64,000 nt of DNA from Sulfidibacter corallicola (GTDB taxonomy: Bacteria > Acidobacteriota > Holophagae > Acanthopleuribacterales > Acanthopleuribacteraceae). The stretch is taken from NCBI RefSeq assembly GCF_017498545.1, contig NZ_CP071793.1, forward strand, positions 248,001 through 312,000, written 5' to 3'. The translations under genes and the position numbers were made by a program. Shown here in pieces: positions 32,106 through 40,456 of the stretch. The stretch's first letter is position 1; each line of letters opens with the position of its first letter. The notes below the pieces were generated by a model that was not told where the DNA came from, ran no database searches, and was given only the letters and a program-made list of their open reading frames with translations.

Positions 32106-32522
32106 ATGAATGGTCCCAACCCATCCGACCGAAACGATCTCGGGCGTGTCGCGCGGCGTCTCGACCAACTCAACCGTGCCTGGGTGGAAGGCAGACCCGA
32201 TGAGATGAAGCCCATCCTGCACGAGCAGATGGTCGTCACCGGTCCTCAATTCCAGGTGTTGGCCCAGGGACGTGAACATTGCCTGCAGGGGTACCGCGAC
32301 TTCTGCAACTCGGCTCGGGTCCTCGACTTCGAAGTGTTCGACCGCGACGTTCGCGCGTTTGGCGAGGCGGTGATGGTGACCTACCGTTTTGTGGTCACCT
32401 GGTCGCGGGAAGACGTGCGCCACGTGGATCGCGGCCACGAGGCCTTCCTGTTCGTGCATCGCGACGACGAGTGGTTCGCCGCCTGGCGCAACGTGCAGTT
32501 CCTGGCCGCCGATCCCGAGTAG
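32106..32522 (+). CDS. NTF2/SnoaL-like protein
   Basis: The 138-residue protein has the NTF2-like cone fold pattern: an N-terminal helix (LDQLNRAWVEGRPDEMKPIL), the strand-turn HEQMVVTGPQFQ, a helix with YRDFCNSARV, then three long strands (DFEVFDRDVRAFGEAVMVTY, a VVTW strand and WFAAWRNVQFL). DUF4440/SnoaL-like proteins of this size are usually small enzymes or ligand binders; no specific function can be read. The ATG at 32106 has GGAG upstream. It is divergent from glpX and stands alone. Confidence 0.8.
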   Translation: MNGPNPSDRNDLGRVARRLDQLNRAWVEGRPDEMKPILHEQMVVTGPQFQVLAQGREHCLQGYRDFCNSARVLDFEVFDRDVRAFGEAVMVTYRFVVTWSREDVRHVDRGHEAFLFVHRDDEWFAAWRNVQFLAADPE

Positions 32523-32533
32523 TTCCCCGGGAC

Positions 32534-32557
32534 AAAAAAAAGGCGCCCGAAGGCGCC
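32534..32557 (-). terminator. Intrinsic terminator with UUCG tetraloop (minus strand)
   Basis: Read on the minus strand, GGCGCC, a TTCG loop and GGCGCC are followed directly by eight T. This is a textbook rho-independent terminator with a very stable tetraloop. It lies 330 bp past the stop of the SIMPL-domain gene, probably closing that transcript, and shields the plus-strand NTF2-like gene. Confidence 0.85.
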
Positions 32558-32887
32558 GAAACCAAGGAGGAGAAACATCCGCGTCCTTGGGACGCGTAGA
32601 CCCGACCGAGTCGATACAGTTGGCGGAGACGTCCCTGATCTGGCACCGGGTTCATGTCCGTTGCCGAATCGACTCATCGGGTATGGGACCTGGTGGTATC
32701 GCTGGCTGGTTGAAACCACCACTTGCTTTGAGATCCAACATGGCTACGCTTGCGCTCGATCGAGGCCAGACCCCGAAGGTGTCATCCGGGGGGCCGGACT
32801 GCACCTGGCTGGTATGGCTCCGGCGGACCCGAACCGGTCTGGTCCGCCATCCGGCGCAATCCCTTGAACACGGGCGCCGCTCTTCCT

Positions 32888-33625
32888 TCACTGAATCTCG
32901 AAAACAATCGTGACCGACGCCCTGACGGTGGCGGAACCTTCCGCGATGGGCGTGGAACTGTCGAACGAGGCCGAATCCTCGTAACGGTAGGAACCGCTGT
33001 TGCTGTTACTGTTGGGGAAGATGCCGAGCACCGAGCCGACAGTGACACCCGCTTCGGCCGCGAGCAGTTCGGCCGTGCGACGGGCATCCTGAACCGCGGC
33101 GCGCATCGCCTGGTCGTGCAGCTCACCGGCGTTGGAGACGAGGAACTGAATGCCGTTGAGGCGATTGGCACCGGCTCCGATCAGTTGGTCGAGCAACGCG
33201 CCCAGGCCGTCGATATTGCGAACGCGGACCGAGACGGTGTTGGTCACCTGGTAGTGACGTAAGGTCTGGCCGCCGTTGTCGAAGACCGGATAAATATTGA
33301 AGTAGCTGGTTTGCATGTCTTCATCGGCGATGCCGTTGTTGGCCAGGATCTGGAACAACTGGTTGGCCCGGGCCGCGTTCTCGGCCACGGCAACCGAGGC
33401 GCTGGGGTTGGTGGTGACGACACCGACACTGAAGCTCGCATTGTCGGGAACCGTCGTCACCGAGCCGATGCCGGTCACGGTAAGCGAGCGGGAATCGTTG
33501 CCGGCCGCGAACTGGCTTTGGCCGGTTTCGCGTACCTGGGCGAAACCAAGGCTGGATACGAGGAACAGAGCTACGGAAACGAGAGCCCTCGTCAGCAGTC
33601 GAGAGGTCGATGCGTGAGCGGTCAT
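32888..33625 (-). CDS. SIMPL-domain (DUF541) periplasmic protein
   Basis: A signal peptide (about 1-29, ending SLGFAQ) leads into a DUF541/SIMPL domain of about 200 residues. The signature is clear: SLTVTGIGSVTTVPDNASFSV at the start, ADEDMQTSYFNIYPVFD in the middle, VTNTVSVRVRNIDGLGALLD, and a C-terminal VRASVTIVFEIQ strand. The family includes BP26/Omp28, which forms channel-like oligomers, but the general function is unclear. The ATG at 33625 follows AGGAGG. No operon partner is visible. Confidence 0.9.
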   Translation of the reverse strand: MTAHASTSRLLTRALVSVALFLVSSLGFAQVRETGQSQFAAGNDSRSLTVTGIGSVTTVPDNASFSVGVVTTNPSASVAVAENAARANQLFQILANNGIADEDMQTSYFNIYPVFDNGGQTLRHYQVTNTVSVRVRNIDGLGALLDQLIGAGANRLNGIQFLVSNAGELHDQAMRAAVQDARRTAELLAAEAGVTVGSVLGIFPNSNSNSGSYRYEDSASFDSSTPIAEGSATVRASVTIVFEIQ

Positions 33626-33937
33626 GGGATGCCTCCTGAAAAGCGAGAAAAGATATGGGCGGGGATAGGAGAGGTGTAACGCAAGTCATGAAAGGAAAGG
33701 GGGACCCTGATCAGATCCCGAACGAGCGATCGGCGGTGACGCGACGCGTCTGACCAAGGGGGTGCACATGCCCGCCATCGCGCCCCATCGAAACACCTGC
33801 ACGGGATCGGTGGGTCGGTCGACGATGTTGTTTGGGCGATCAGGGTCCACACCAAACTGAAAGAATCTTGGGGGGGAGACCGCGGTGCGGGAGCCTTCGG
33901 CGGCCGGATGGCCGGAAGGTCTTCCGACCCGGGAGAT

Positions 33938-33966
33938 AAAAAAGGGCGGGGACGATGTATCCCCGC
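33938..33966 (-). terminator. Intrinsic terminator-like hairpin (minus strand) without an obvious gene
   Basis: On the minus strand a 7-bp stem (GCGGGGA/TCCCCGC, 33966-33946, seven-base loop) is followed by CC and six T. No convincing minus-strand gene lies to its right, so it may end a non-coding transcript or back up the SIMPL-gene region. Confidence 0.6.
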
Positions 33967-34329
33967 AAAATCGGTCAGAAAGAGTCATGTAGGTTGGGCC
34001 TTCTGGGGAAGGCACGGTTTTGCGGACGGATTCAGGTGCGTGGACACACGGGGTGAACAGGTCAGGCCGACAGTGGGGACGGGAGTGGGACCCACCCTGC
34101 GGCGGTGATGAGAGCGAACGGAGAGACGTAATCGATTGCCGGAATGGCGCGGTGCGCGTGCTTTTCGCGCGTTTCGGTCGATCGGCGCATGTCGTGGCCG
34201 GGGTGCGCTTCGATTGCGGGGACCGTGGATGGGAGGTGCCAGAGTTCATATAGCCATTCCGTGGAAAAACGCAGACCGAAGAGGTCTCTTGGCGAGATCG
34301 AAGCTCTTCGGTGCTGCAAGGAAAAAATC

Positions 34330-34362
34330 ATGTCGAAACTTCAAGGAACGGTCGCTATATAG
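34330..34362 (+). CDS. Possible ten-codon leader peptide ORF
   Basis: ATG at 34330 opens MSKLQGTVAI and stops at 34362. It is preceded by AAGGA at seven-base spacing and followed 25 bp later by a strong intrinsic terminator. The same frame is open back to 34144 (72 codons) without a better ribosome site. The peptide-plus-terminator layout recalls an attenuator leader, but the next gene starts more than 900 bp away. Confidence 0.25.
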   Translation: MSKLQGTVAI

Positions 34363-34386
34363 GCAATCGCTGGGCCAATTTTGGGT

Positions 34387-34419
34387 CACGGTGATATTTC
34401 GTCTTTATCACCGTGTTTT
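34387..34419 (+). terminator. Intrinsic terminator (plus strand) in the 33.6-35.3 kb non-coding region
   Basis: A perfect 10-bp stem (cacggtgata 34387-34396, tatcaccgtg 34406-34415) with a nine-base loop is followed by TTTTG. Only the plus strand has the T-run. It implies a plus-strand transcript in 34.1-34.4 kb, where no normal gene is visible. Confidence 0.75.
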
Positions 34420-34522
34420 GTGGATGGCGTTTTACAGTTCGGGGGCGTTTGGATTTTTCCGACGCCTTCAGTTGGTTAGCAATTCTCATTTATCCCGAGA
34501 GGGGGGTTAGTTTTTCCTAACA

Positions 34523-34555
34523 AATGCTCGTCCCAAATCGGAGCATTCTTTGTTT
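34523..34555 (+). terminator. Second terminator-like hairpin (plus strand)
   Basis: Stem aatgctc (34523-34529) pairs with gagcatt (34541-34547), followed by ctttgttt. It is weaker than the hairpin at 34387 but on the same strand. Confidence 0.45.
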
Positions 34556-35300
34556 CCCGCGCGGTTTCCGGGGTGGGGCCTTGAAGATGGGGGTCGGGTA
34601 ATGCCTTTGTTCGAAGATGTTTGGGTAGCCAAATCGGCGGTCGGGGGCGACCCTCGACCTGGGGTGGTGACCTGAGACGGGGGAGCGTGCTTTCCGGAGC
34701 CGCCGGTCCCGAGCGAGTGGAGGCAGGGCTTTCGATCGCCTTCGTTCGGACCGACCTCACCCCGGTTCGAGGCCGGGCATGGCATCGGCCGAGACGGCGA
34801 GGATCCCATCCACGATCCGAATGAGGGCGCCAAAGCCCTGTTGGAACGGGTGACCAAATTCACAAAGTTGCACTTTTCGGCATTTGGATTCTCACGGCAA
34901 TTTCATCTGTTATCGGAGGATGAAATCCTTTGAAAACAGACGTTGTCAGGGAAAAGATGACGAAGGCAAGGGTTCGGAGGGCCGAGGTAAGTGGCTAGAA
35001 GTTGTTCGCTTTTTGCTTTCTTTCATCCTTTCTGAGTGCCACAATCCTCTCACTTGGAAAGAAGCGTTTTCTCGCATAATCCTCTTTTCTGGTAATAAAT
35101 TACGCAACATTGCCGGTTTAAAGTACGCCCTTGTCCCGTCGGCCGGCGGAAGTTCCCCGGATGCTTCGGCGCCAGGCCGCATGAGGCCCCCTTCATTTCG
35201 GGTTCCATTCTGGGTTGATTTCAGTAGAATGGTTTTACCTTATCCAGCGTCTTTTTCATCGTTTCATGCTCTCAGCTTCTCGACAGCAGGTTCTCAATTT

Positions 35301-37322
35301 ATGAGTATCGTGACCCACGTCCTGTATTCCAGCGATCGCCTGGGGCGCCACTACGACTTTTGGCGCCAGCGGTTGGCGAGGGTGGAAGAACCGTTTCAAT
35401 TTCAATGCGTTCGTCAACAACCGGCCGATCCGGCAGTCCCCCGCATTCGGTTCCGATTCTCCCTGCGCCCCGATCTCTCCAACCAAATTTCCGAGCGGTT
35501 CGGCAACGATCCCCTGGCCCAGTTCCAGGTTCAATTGGCCGCCCTGAATCAGGTGTTGAGCATCTATGCCCGTCAAACCTGCGTCATCGTCGATACGCCC
35601 GGCTTTCGTCACGGGCCGGCCGGCGGGCACGTCAGCCTGATCGAGCAGATCGATCCGGATCAGCGGCTCGAGGCCTTTCTGGCCCAAGTGCGGCGCACGG
35701 TCGCCGACAGTTATCGGTTCCAGGATGTGCGCCTGCAGGATGTCGCCAAGGAGCAAAACCACACTTTCGCCTGTCACTCGCCGATCCTGTTTACCTATCC
35801 CGCGATTCACCACTCTCCCAAAACGCGGGACTACCCGCTGCTCATTTTTCTAGATCACGAGGAGGATCGGTTCTGTTGGAACCTGGACGCCGATGCCGGT
35901 CAATTCGACGCCATGTTCCTCGAAAGCTTCAGTCGTCACTGGCAGCAGGTGCTCCGTCAATTCAGCGAGCCGCGCAAGCGCTGCAGCGAGCTGAGCCTCT
36001 TGGGAGACAACGAGCAGCGCCGCCTGCTCCATTTCTACGGGCCGATTTCGCAGATCCCGTCTCACGCCAGTCTGCCCGCCCTGTTCGAGCGCATCGCGGC
36101 ACAGCGACCGGATCATCCGGCGTTGGTGAGTCGGGACGAGATCCACAGCTTTGGGCGGTTGAACGCCCGAGCCAACTTCATCGGCAATGTCATTCGAGAA
36201 AAATACGGCGTCATTCGGGGTGATCGCGTCGCGGTCCTGGCCGACCGCGGCCTGCTTTCCGTGGCGGCCATGCTCGGCGTCCTGAAAACCGGCGCCTCCT
36301 ATACCCCGATCGCCGCCCAGCAGGAGGGACCGGCCACCGAAAGGCTCCTCGGCCACTTGAAACCCAAGCTGCTGATGGTGACCGACCGGGATGCGGCCGA
36401 GCCGTTCGCAAATCTGGATATCCCCGTTCTGGTATTGGACACCATGGCCTGGCGCGACGATACGCCCGGCATGATTCATCACGGATCGCCCACCGATACG
36501 GCCTTCGTGCTGTACCGGGAATACGATGACGGCAACCAGCGCGGGGTGGTGCTCGACCACGCCCAGTTCGCCCGCACGCTCGCGGTCCAGGCCGCCGGTT
36601 TCGGGTTGAGCGGGGAGGACCGCGTATTGCAGATGACGCCGCCCCATTTGGATTTCGCCGTCATCGAAACCATGATCACCCTGCTGAGCGGGGCGACCTT
36701 GGTGCTTTTCGAATCGGGCATCCTTCCCAGCGAACAGCGTTTCAAGAGTTTCCTGAAAGCGACCGGCGTGACCCTGGCGGCCTTCAAGCCGTCCACCCTC
36801 AAATTGCTGCATGCCGAAACCCTGTCCGATTTGAGGGCCGTGGTGGCCACCGGCGAACCCGACATTCCAGAGGTGACGGCTCGGTTCGCCGGCGACCAGC
36901 GTTTCTACAACGCCTACGGGTATACCGAAACCGGCGGGTGCGTGTGCTTCTACCACGCCGAAGGCGACGACGTGGATCGCGATCATTTGCCCGTCGGCAA
37001 GCCGCTGGGCGACTTCACGGTCTACGTGCTGAGCCAGAACCTACAGCTCTTGCCGCCCGGCCTCATCGGCGAAATTTTTATCGGTGGCCCGGCCATTGCG
37101 CAGGGTTATTTCGAAAACGAAGAAGCCACGGCCGAGGCATTTCCCCAGGATCCCTTCCACACGGGCAGGCGCATGTACCGAACGGGTGACCTCGGCTACC
37201 GTCAGGAAGATGGGAATCTGGTATATTTGGGACCGGCAGATGCACAAGTGCGCGTGCAAGGCTACCGGTTGAGTGCCGACGGCACCGCCGTCGACGCAGA
37301 TCCTTCGACCACCACGTCCTGA
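35301..37322 (+). CDS. Degenerate NRPS-like protein: partial condensation domain plus truncated adenylation domain
   Basis: Nonribosomal peptide synthetases activate and couple amino acids. This 673-residue protein has a half condensation domain (about 1-245, similar to the C-terminal lobe; no HHxxxDG motif). An adenylation-like domain follows from about 257 (SLPALFERIAAQRPDHPALVS). The A3 phosphate-binding loop, normally YTSGSTGxPKG, is YREYDDGNQRG (about residue 402). A5 survives as NAYGYTETGG and A7 as YRTGDLGY. A8 is altered to GPADAQVRVQGYRLSADG, and the protein stops soon after, without the A10 lysine or a carrier domain. The ATG at 35301 is where similarity begins; the frame is open to 34884. 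It may be a pseudoenzyme or a decaying gene; the frame is intact and codon use normal. Confidence 0.8.
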   Translation: MSIVTHVLYSSDRLGRHYDFWRQRLARVEEPFQFQCVRQQPADPAVPRIRFRFSLRPDLSNQISERFGNDPLAQFQVQLAALNQVLSIYARQTCVIVDTPGFRHGPAGGHVSLIEQIDPDQRLEAFLAQVRRTVADSYRFQDVRLQDVAKEQNHTFACHSPILFTYPAIHHSPKTRDYPLLIFLDHEEDRFCWNLDADAGQFDAMFLESFSRHWQQVLRQFSEPRKRCSELSLLGDNEQRRLLHFYGPISQIPSHASLPALFERIAAQRPDHPALVSRDEIHSFGRLNARANFIGNVIREKYGVIRGDRVAVLADRGLLSVAAMLGVLKTGASYTPIAAQQEGPATERLLGHLKPKLLMVTDRDAAEPFANLDIPVLVLDTMAWRDDTPGMIHHGSPTDTAFVLYREYDDGNQRGVVLDHAQFARTLAVQAAGFGLSGEDRVLQMTPPHLDFAVIETMITLLSGATLVLFESGILPSEQRFKSFLKATGVTLAAFKPSTLKLLHAETLSDLRAVVATGEPDIPEVTARFAGDQRFYNAYGYTETGGCVCFYHAEGDDVDRDHLPVGKPLGDFTVYVLSQNLQLLPPGLIGEIFIGGPAIAQGYFENEEATAEAFPQDPFHTGRRMYRTGDLGYRQEDGNLVYLGPADAQVRVQGYRLSADGTAVDADPSTTTS

Positions 37323-37433
37323 ATATTTCCGGGTGGGCGACGACGGCGCGGGACGGATGCGGATTCCCGTCGCGATCGAGCGTCTTCTGAACGAGTTCCC
37401 ATGCCAAAGCCTAAGAAACGGAAGGAATCCAAC

Positions 37434-37694
37434 GTGTCACAATCCTCGATTACCGCCGTCGTGCTGGTAAAGAGCCCGGGTACCGCCATGTGGGAAGGTG
37501 TCGGAACCCGAAAATTCGCCACCCTACCCCGCATCAACGAATTCATCGAACTCGAGATCGCCGAGCGAATCTTCCTCTATCGGGTCGTGGCCGTGGTGCA
37601 CCCCGGCAATGTCACCCACAATGCCGGGCACATTTTCGCGGTTCAGCTCGGCAAGAAGAGCGCGGTTCTGGAAGCGCTCTTCCACAAGGTTTGA
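37434..37694 (+). CDS. Small unknown protein downstream of the NRPS-like gene
   Basis: The 86-residue product shows alternating strands (ITAVVLVKSPGTAMWEGV, ERIFLYRVVAVVHPG, HIFAVQLGKK) and a short C-terminal helix, resembling a small beta-rich domain. I do not recognise it. I prefer the GTG at 37434 because AAGGA lies seven bases ahead; an in-frame ATG at 37401 would add a lysine-rich start. It begins 111 bp after the NRPS-like gene and is probably cotranscribed with it. Confidence 0.6.
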   Translation: MSQSSITAVVLVKSPGTAMWEGVGTRKFATLPRINEFIELEIAERIFLYRVVAVVHPGNVTHNAGHIFAVQLGKKSAVLEALFHKV

Positions 37695-37751
37695 GACGGC
37701 CGGCCCATGTCGCCAACCCCGCCCGTCACGAGCGGGGTTGGGCTCCTGGGT

Positions 37752-38282
37752 TCAGGCTCGCTTGTAGGGCTTCAGTTTTTCCCGAAGCTCCGAAACCGTT
37801 TGCGAGATGATGTCCATCAGGCCCTGGGTACCCGCATCGCCTTTCAGCACGTAGTTGTCGATCTCGATGATCTTGGTGACCGAAGCGAAGACGCTGTTCA
37901 TTTCGTGATTCAGCTTGATACCGCCGATCACCGGCACCTTGAACATGTTGGCCAAGTCGGTCTTGAACATGTTGACCAGGTCGTCCGGGTCGGTCAGCAA
38001 GTTCTTGATCTCGGCGCTGATTTGGAGCGTGGCCTTGGACCCTATCAGTGCGGCACTGATCATGCCCGAACCGGTCTTGCGGTCGAGGGTGATGTAGATG
38101 CTGTGCAGCAGGGGATCCTTGTGGGCGTAGAAACGGACCCGTTGGCGGTCGTCGTGGGCCTGGTAGGCGATGGAGGGATAGCCCTGGCGACCCATGGCTC
38201 GGACGATTTCGCCAATCAGGATTTCGTCCTTGGACTCGCGAATCTCGGACTTGTGGGCGAATTTGGTAATGAAGTTGAACAT
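37752..38282 (-). CDS. Unknown cytoplasmic protein, pair member 1
   Basis: The 176-residue protein has no signal or membrane segment. Its pattern (ILIGEIVRAMGRQGYPSIAY, QRVRFYAHKDPLLHSIYITL, EMNSVFASVTKIIEIDNYV, SELREKLKPYKRA) recalls YbjN-like or secretion-chaperone-like folds, where a long helix packs on a sheet. I cannot name a family. It follows the GYF_2-like gene by 15 bp and shares with it a layout of strand-rich core and 'hold-and-report' look, so the two probably act together. The ATG at 38282 follows GGGAGGA. Confidence 0.75.
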   Translation of the reverse strand: MFNFITKFAHKSEIRESKDEILIGEIVRAMGRQGYPSIAYQAHDDRQRVRFYAHKDPLLHSIYITLDRKTGSGMISAALIGSKATLQISAEIKNLLTDPDDLVNMFKTDLANMFKVPVIGGIKLNHEMNSVFASVTKIIEIDNYVLKGDAGTQGLMDIISQTVSELREKLKPYKRA

Positions 38283-38297
38283 CTGCCGTCCTCCCGC

Positions 38298-39140
38298 TTA
38301 CATGAATCGACCGCGCAAGTATTTGCGCAGCGCGTGGTTCGAGGCACGAATCCAATCGGCCAATTTGCTGTAGTCGATGCTGTAGTCGCGGCTGATGATG
38401 TCGTCCAACGACCAGAACATATCCACCTGGCAGTAGACGTAGCCCGAGGTCAGGTCGCCGTCCACCACGATGGAGCCCGGCTCGGGATTGAGGATGAAGC
38501 TGCTTTTCAGCTCGGCTTTCAGGGCCGAGAGGACCTTGGAGATGTTGCCGACCTTTTCGCCATAGCCCAGGACCACGTTGGCCTTCTGGCCCAATACCTT
38601 GGCGTAGACTTGATCGCCGGTGAGGTGGTTGAGGCGGAAGATGGTGCGTGAACCGTCTTCGAAGTTTTCGAAGCGCAGGTAGTGATGGGTTCCGTCTGAG
38701 GTGAGGTCGATCAGGTTGTAACCGGCGTCGAGGGTCGAGGTGATCACGGCACCGAGAAAGATTTCGTCGATTTGGGTCGCGAAATTCTGCTCGTCGAGAT
38801 AGTTCCAACTCTTTTTGATCAGGGTGCCGAACAGCGCATCCAGGCGGTCGTCTTCGTTTTGGGGGACGCCGGCGGACGCGGCGGGCGCCGCCTGGGGTAC
38901 CGGAGGAGGCGGTGATCCCGCGGCGGGCGCGCCGCCGCCGTAATGCTTCGTGACCTCGGGATGTTGAGCCAATGGGACCCAGTTCTGCATTCCCGGGAAC
39001 CAGAAGGGATCGTTGCTGTCCAGCTCGCCGGAGTTCAATTTGGCAACAATTTCGGGACCGGTGAAGGGTCCCGTGTTTTGACCCTGGTGATGCACGTGGA
39101 TCACGCTTTGGTCGGAAGCCGGTAATTCGGGCAAAGACAT
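38298..39140 (-). CDS. GYF_2-like domain protein of unknown function, pair member 2
   Basis: The 280-residue protein starts with a GYF_2-like domain (about 10-65: QGQNTGPFTGPEIVAKLNSG, then DPFWFPGMQNWVPLAQ). A proline/alanine-rich linker (about 70-95) leads to a globular region with NLIDLTSDGTHHYLRFENF, TIFRLNHLTGDQVYAKVLG and a C-terminal helix. GYF_2 domains usually read peptide or membrane-protein signals in bacterial housekeeping or stress modules. The ATG at 39140 follows GGAGG. It is the first gene of a two-gene minus-strand operon. Confidence 0.78.
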   Translation of the reverse strand: MSLPELPASDQSVIHVHHQGQNTGPFTGPEIVAKLNSGELDSNDPFWFPGMQNWVPLAQHPEVTKHYGGGAPAAGSPPPPVPQAAPAASAGVPQNEDDRLDALFGTLIKKSWNYLDEQNFATQIDEIFLGAVITSTLDAGYNLIDLTSDGTHHYLRFENFEDGSRTIFRLNHLTGDQVYAKVLGQKANVVLGYGEKVGNISKVLSALKAELKSSFILNPEPGSIVVDGDLTSGYVYCQVDMFWSLDDIISRDYSIDYSKLADWIRASNHALRKYLRGRFM

Positions 39141-39628
39141 GAAAGCCTCCAAGGCGTTTGATTCGCTATGCGTGTGCCGGTCGGCGAGAGCCGTCTCGCA
39201 GCCGGCGGGCGGGGTGGGCGAGGAATGCCAAGCCGTGGTTCATGGTAGGCGCGCACGGGAAGCCTGGGCGTGCCGAACGAAAACGGTTGGTTTGGCAGTT
39301 GGGAAATTCTTATTGGCATCGAGTTTACCAGGACTGGCGTTCCAGGTCATGGGGATCGGGCGATTCTTTTGCGACTTGGCCGGGACGGTCCTGATGAGAA
39401 GGTGATGATCGCCGTAGCGCTGCGGCCCCGGTACCCGTCCGGAGTCACCGCAATCCCATCACATGTGGATGTAAGTGGTTTATTTAGAGCGGAGGTTTTG
39501 ATCATCACGATTTGATGGGAAAACCATCACGATGCCGCCCGCCGGGCTTGCGTTAACCTGGGTGTGTCGAAACCAACCACCTATCGGAGACGCGACGCGT
39601 CCCGAAACCACGTTCAGGAGGATCACTC
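39141..39628. other. Divergent intergenic region
   Basis: No gene is seen. Near 39470-39530 the sequence turns AT-rich and holds two copies of atcacgat about 30 bp apart (39502 and 39524 region), a possible regulator site for the downstream secreted protein. Confidence 0.3.
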
Positions 39629-40174
39629 ATGCTTCAGCCCCGCATCGCGCTCATCAGTTGTCTGCTCTTGTTGTTTTCCGGATTTGCCGCGGCCGGTGAA
39701 GACGCCGCCAAAACCAAACCGCCCCGGCCCTGCGATCTACCCGAGGGCGCCCAGTTCGATTTTTGGGTGGGCGAATGGGATGTGACCTGGACCGACGCCA
39801 AGGGACAAACCCAAAAGGGCAGCAACCGAATTCACAAGATTTTGGGCAGTTGCATCGTGGAAGAGAATTTCAGCGGCGGTGGGTTCGAAGGCCGCAGTTG
39901 GTCGGTCTACAATCCCCAGACCAAAAAATGGCAGCAAACCTGGGTCGACAGCACCGGTGGCTACATGGTGTTCACGGGTACTTTCGCCGACGGCAAGATG
40001 GAATTGCGCATGGCGCCGGTGAAGACCAAAGACGGCAAGAACCTGGTTCGGCGCATGGTGTTTCGGAACATCGACAAGAACGGATTTACCTGGGACTGGC
40101 AGTCGTCGGTGGATGACGGCAAGACCTGGAAAGACCTGTGGGTCCTGACCTACAGCCGCAAGACGGCGAGCTGA
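39629..40174 (+). CDS. Secreted DUF1579-like protein
   Basis: A signal peptide (about 1-22, cleavage after AAA) precedes a single domain of about 155 residues. Typical DUF1579-like features are the early FDFWVGEWDVTWTDAKG segment, NRIHKILGSCIVEENF, SWSVYNPQTKKWQQTWVD and repeated strand pairs ending WKDLWVLTYSRK. Proteins of this family are lipocalin-like barrels of unknown role. The ATG at 39629 follows AGGAGG. It appears to be a single gene and is followed by palindrome array 3. Confidence 0.83.
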   Translation: MLQPRIALISCLLLLFSGFAAAGEDAAKTKPPRPCDLPEGAQFDFWVGEWDVTWTDAKGQTQKGSNRIHKILGSCIVEENFSGGGFEGRSWSVYNPQTKKWQQTWVDSTGGYMVFTGTFADGKMELRMAPVKTKDGKNLVRRMVFRNIDKNGFTWDWQSSVDDGKTWKDLWVLTYSRKTAS

Positions 40175-40456
40175 TCACACGATTCAAGGCAGCGCACCTG
40201 AGCCGCGAACCGAAGTTCCGCCACGTGATTTGGGCGAGCCAAGCGGCCCGCGCCCAGGGTCGCGTCATTCAGGGCAATGGGATGCACCCGACGCGATCCT
40301 CGGCCAGACGGGCCCTCGCCCCACCCACACATCGTCGAAACTACGGCACGCAGTGTTAGGCGCATTTGCGTGTCCGTCACCCGCACTCGGGGCGGTTGGC
40401 GGGCACGCTTTTTTTGAATGCTATCGGTAGGCAGACGAACGCCGGCTGCATTTGTG

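Noticed and set aside
33686..34249. 187-codon minus-strand open frame
   Set aside because: Proline/arginine-rich composition typical of random high-GC frames, and it is crossed by a minus-strand terminator.
34884..35300. N-terminal extension of the NRPS-like frame
   Set aside because: The sequence before 35301 is AT-rich and shows no NRPS similarity; the ATG at 35301 is where similarity begins.
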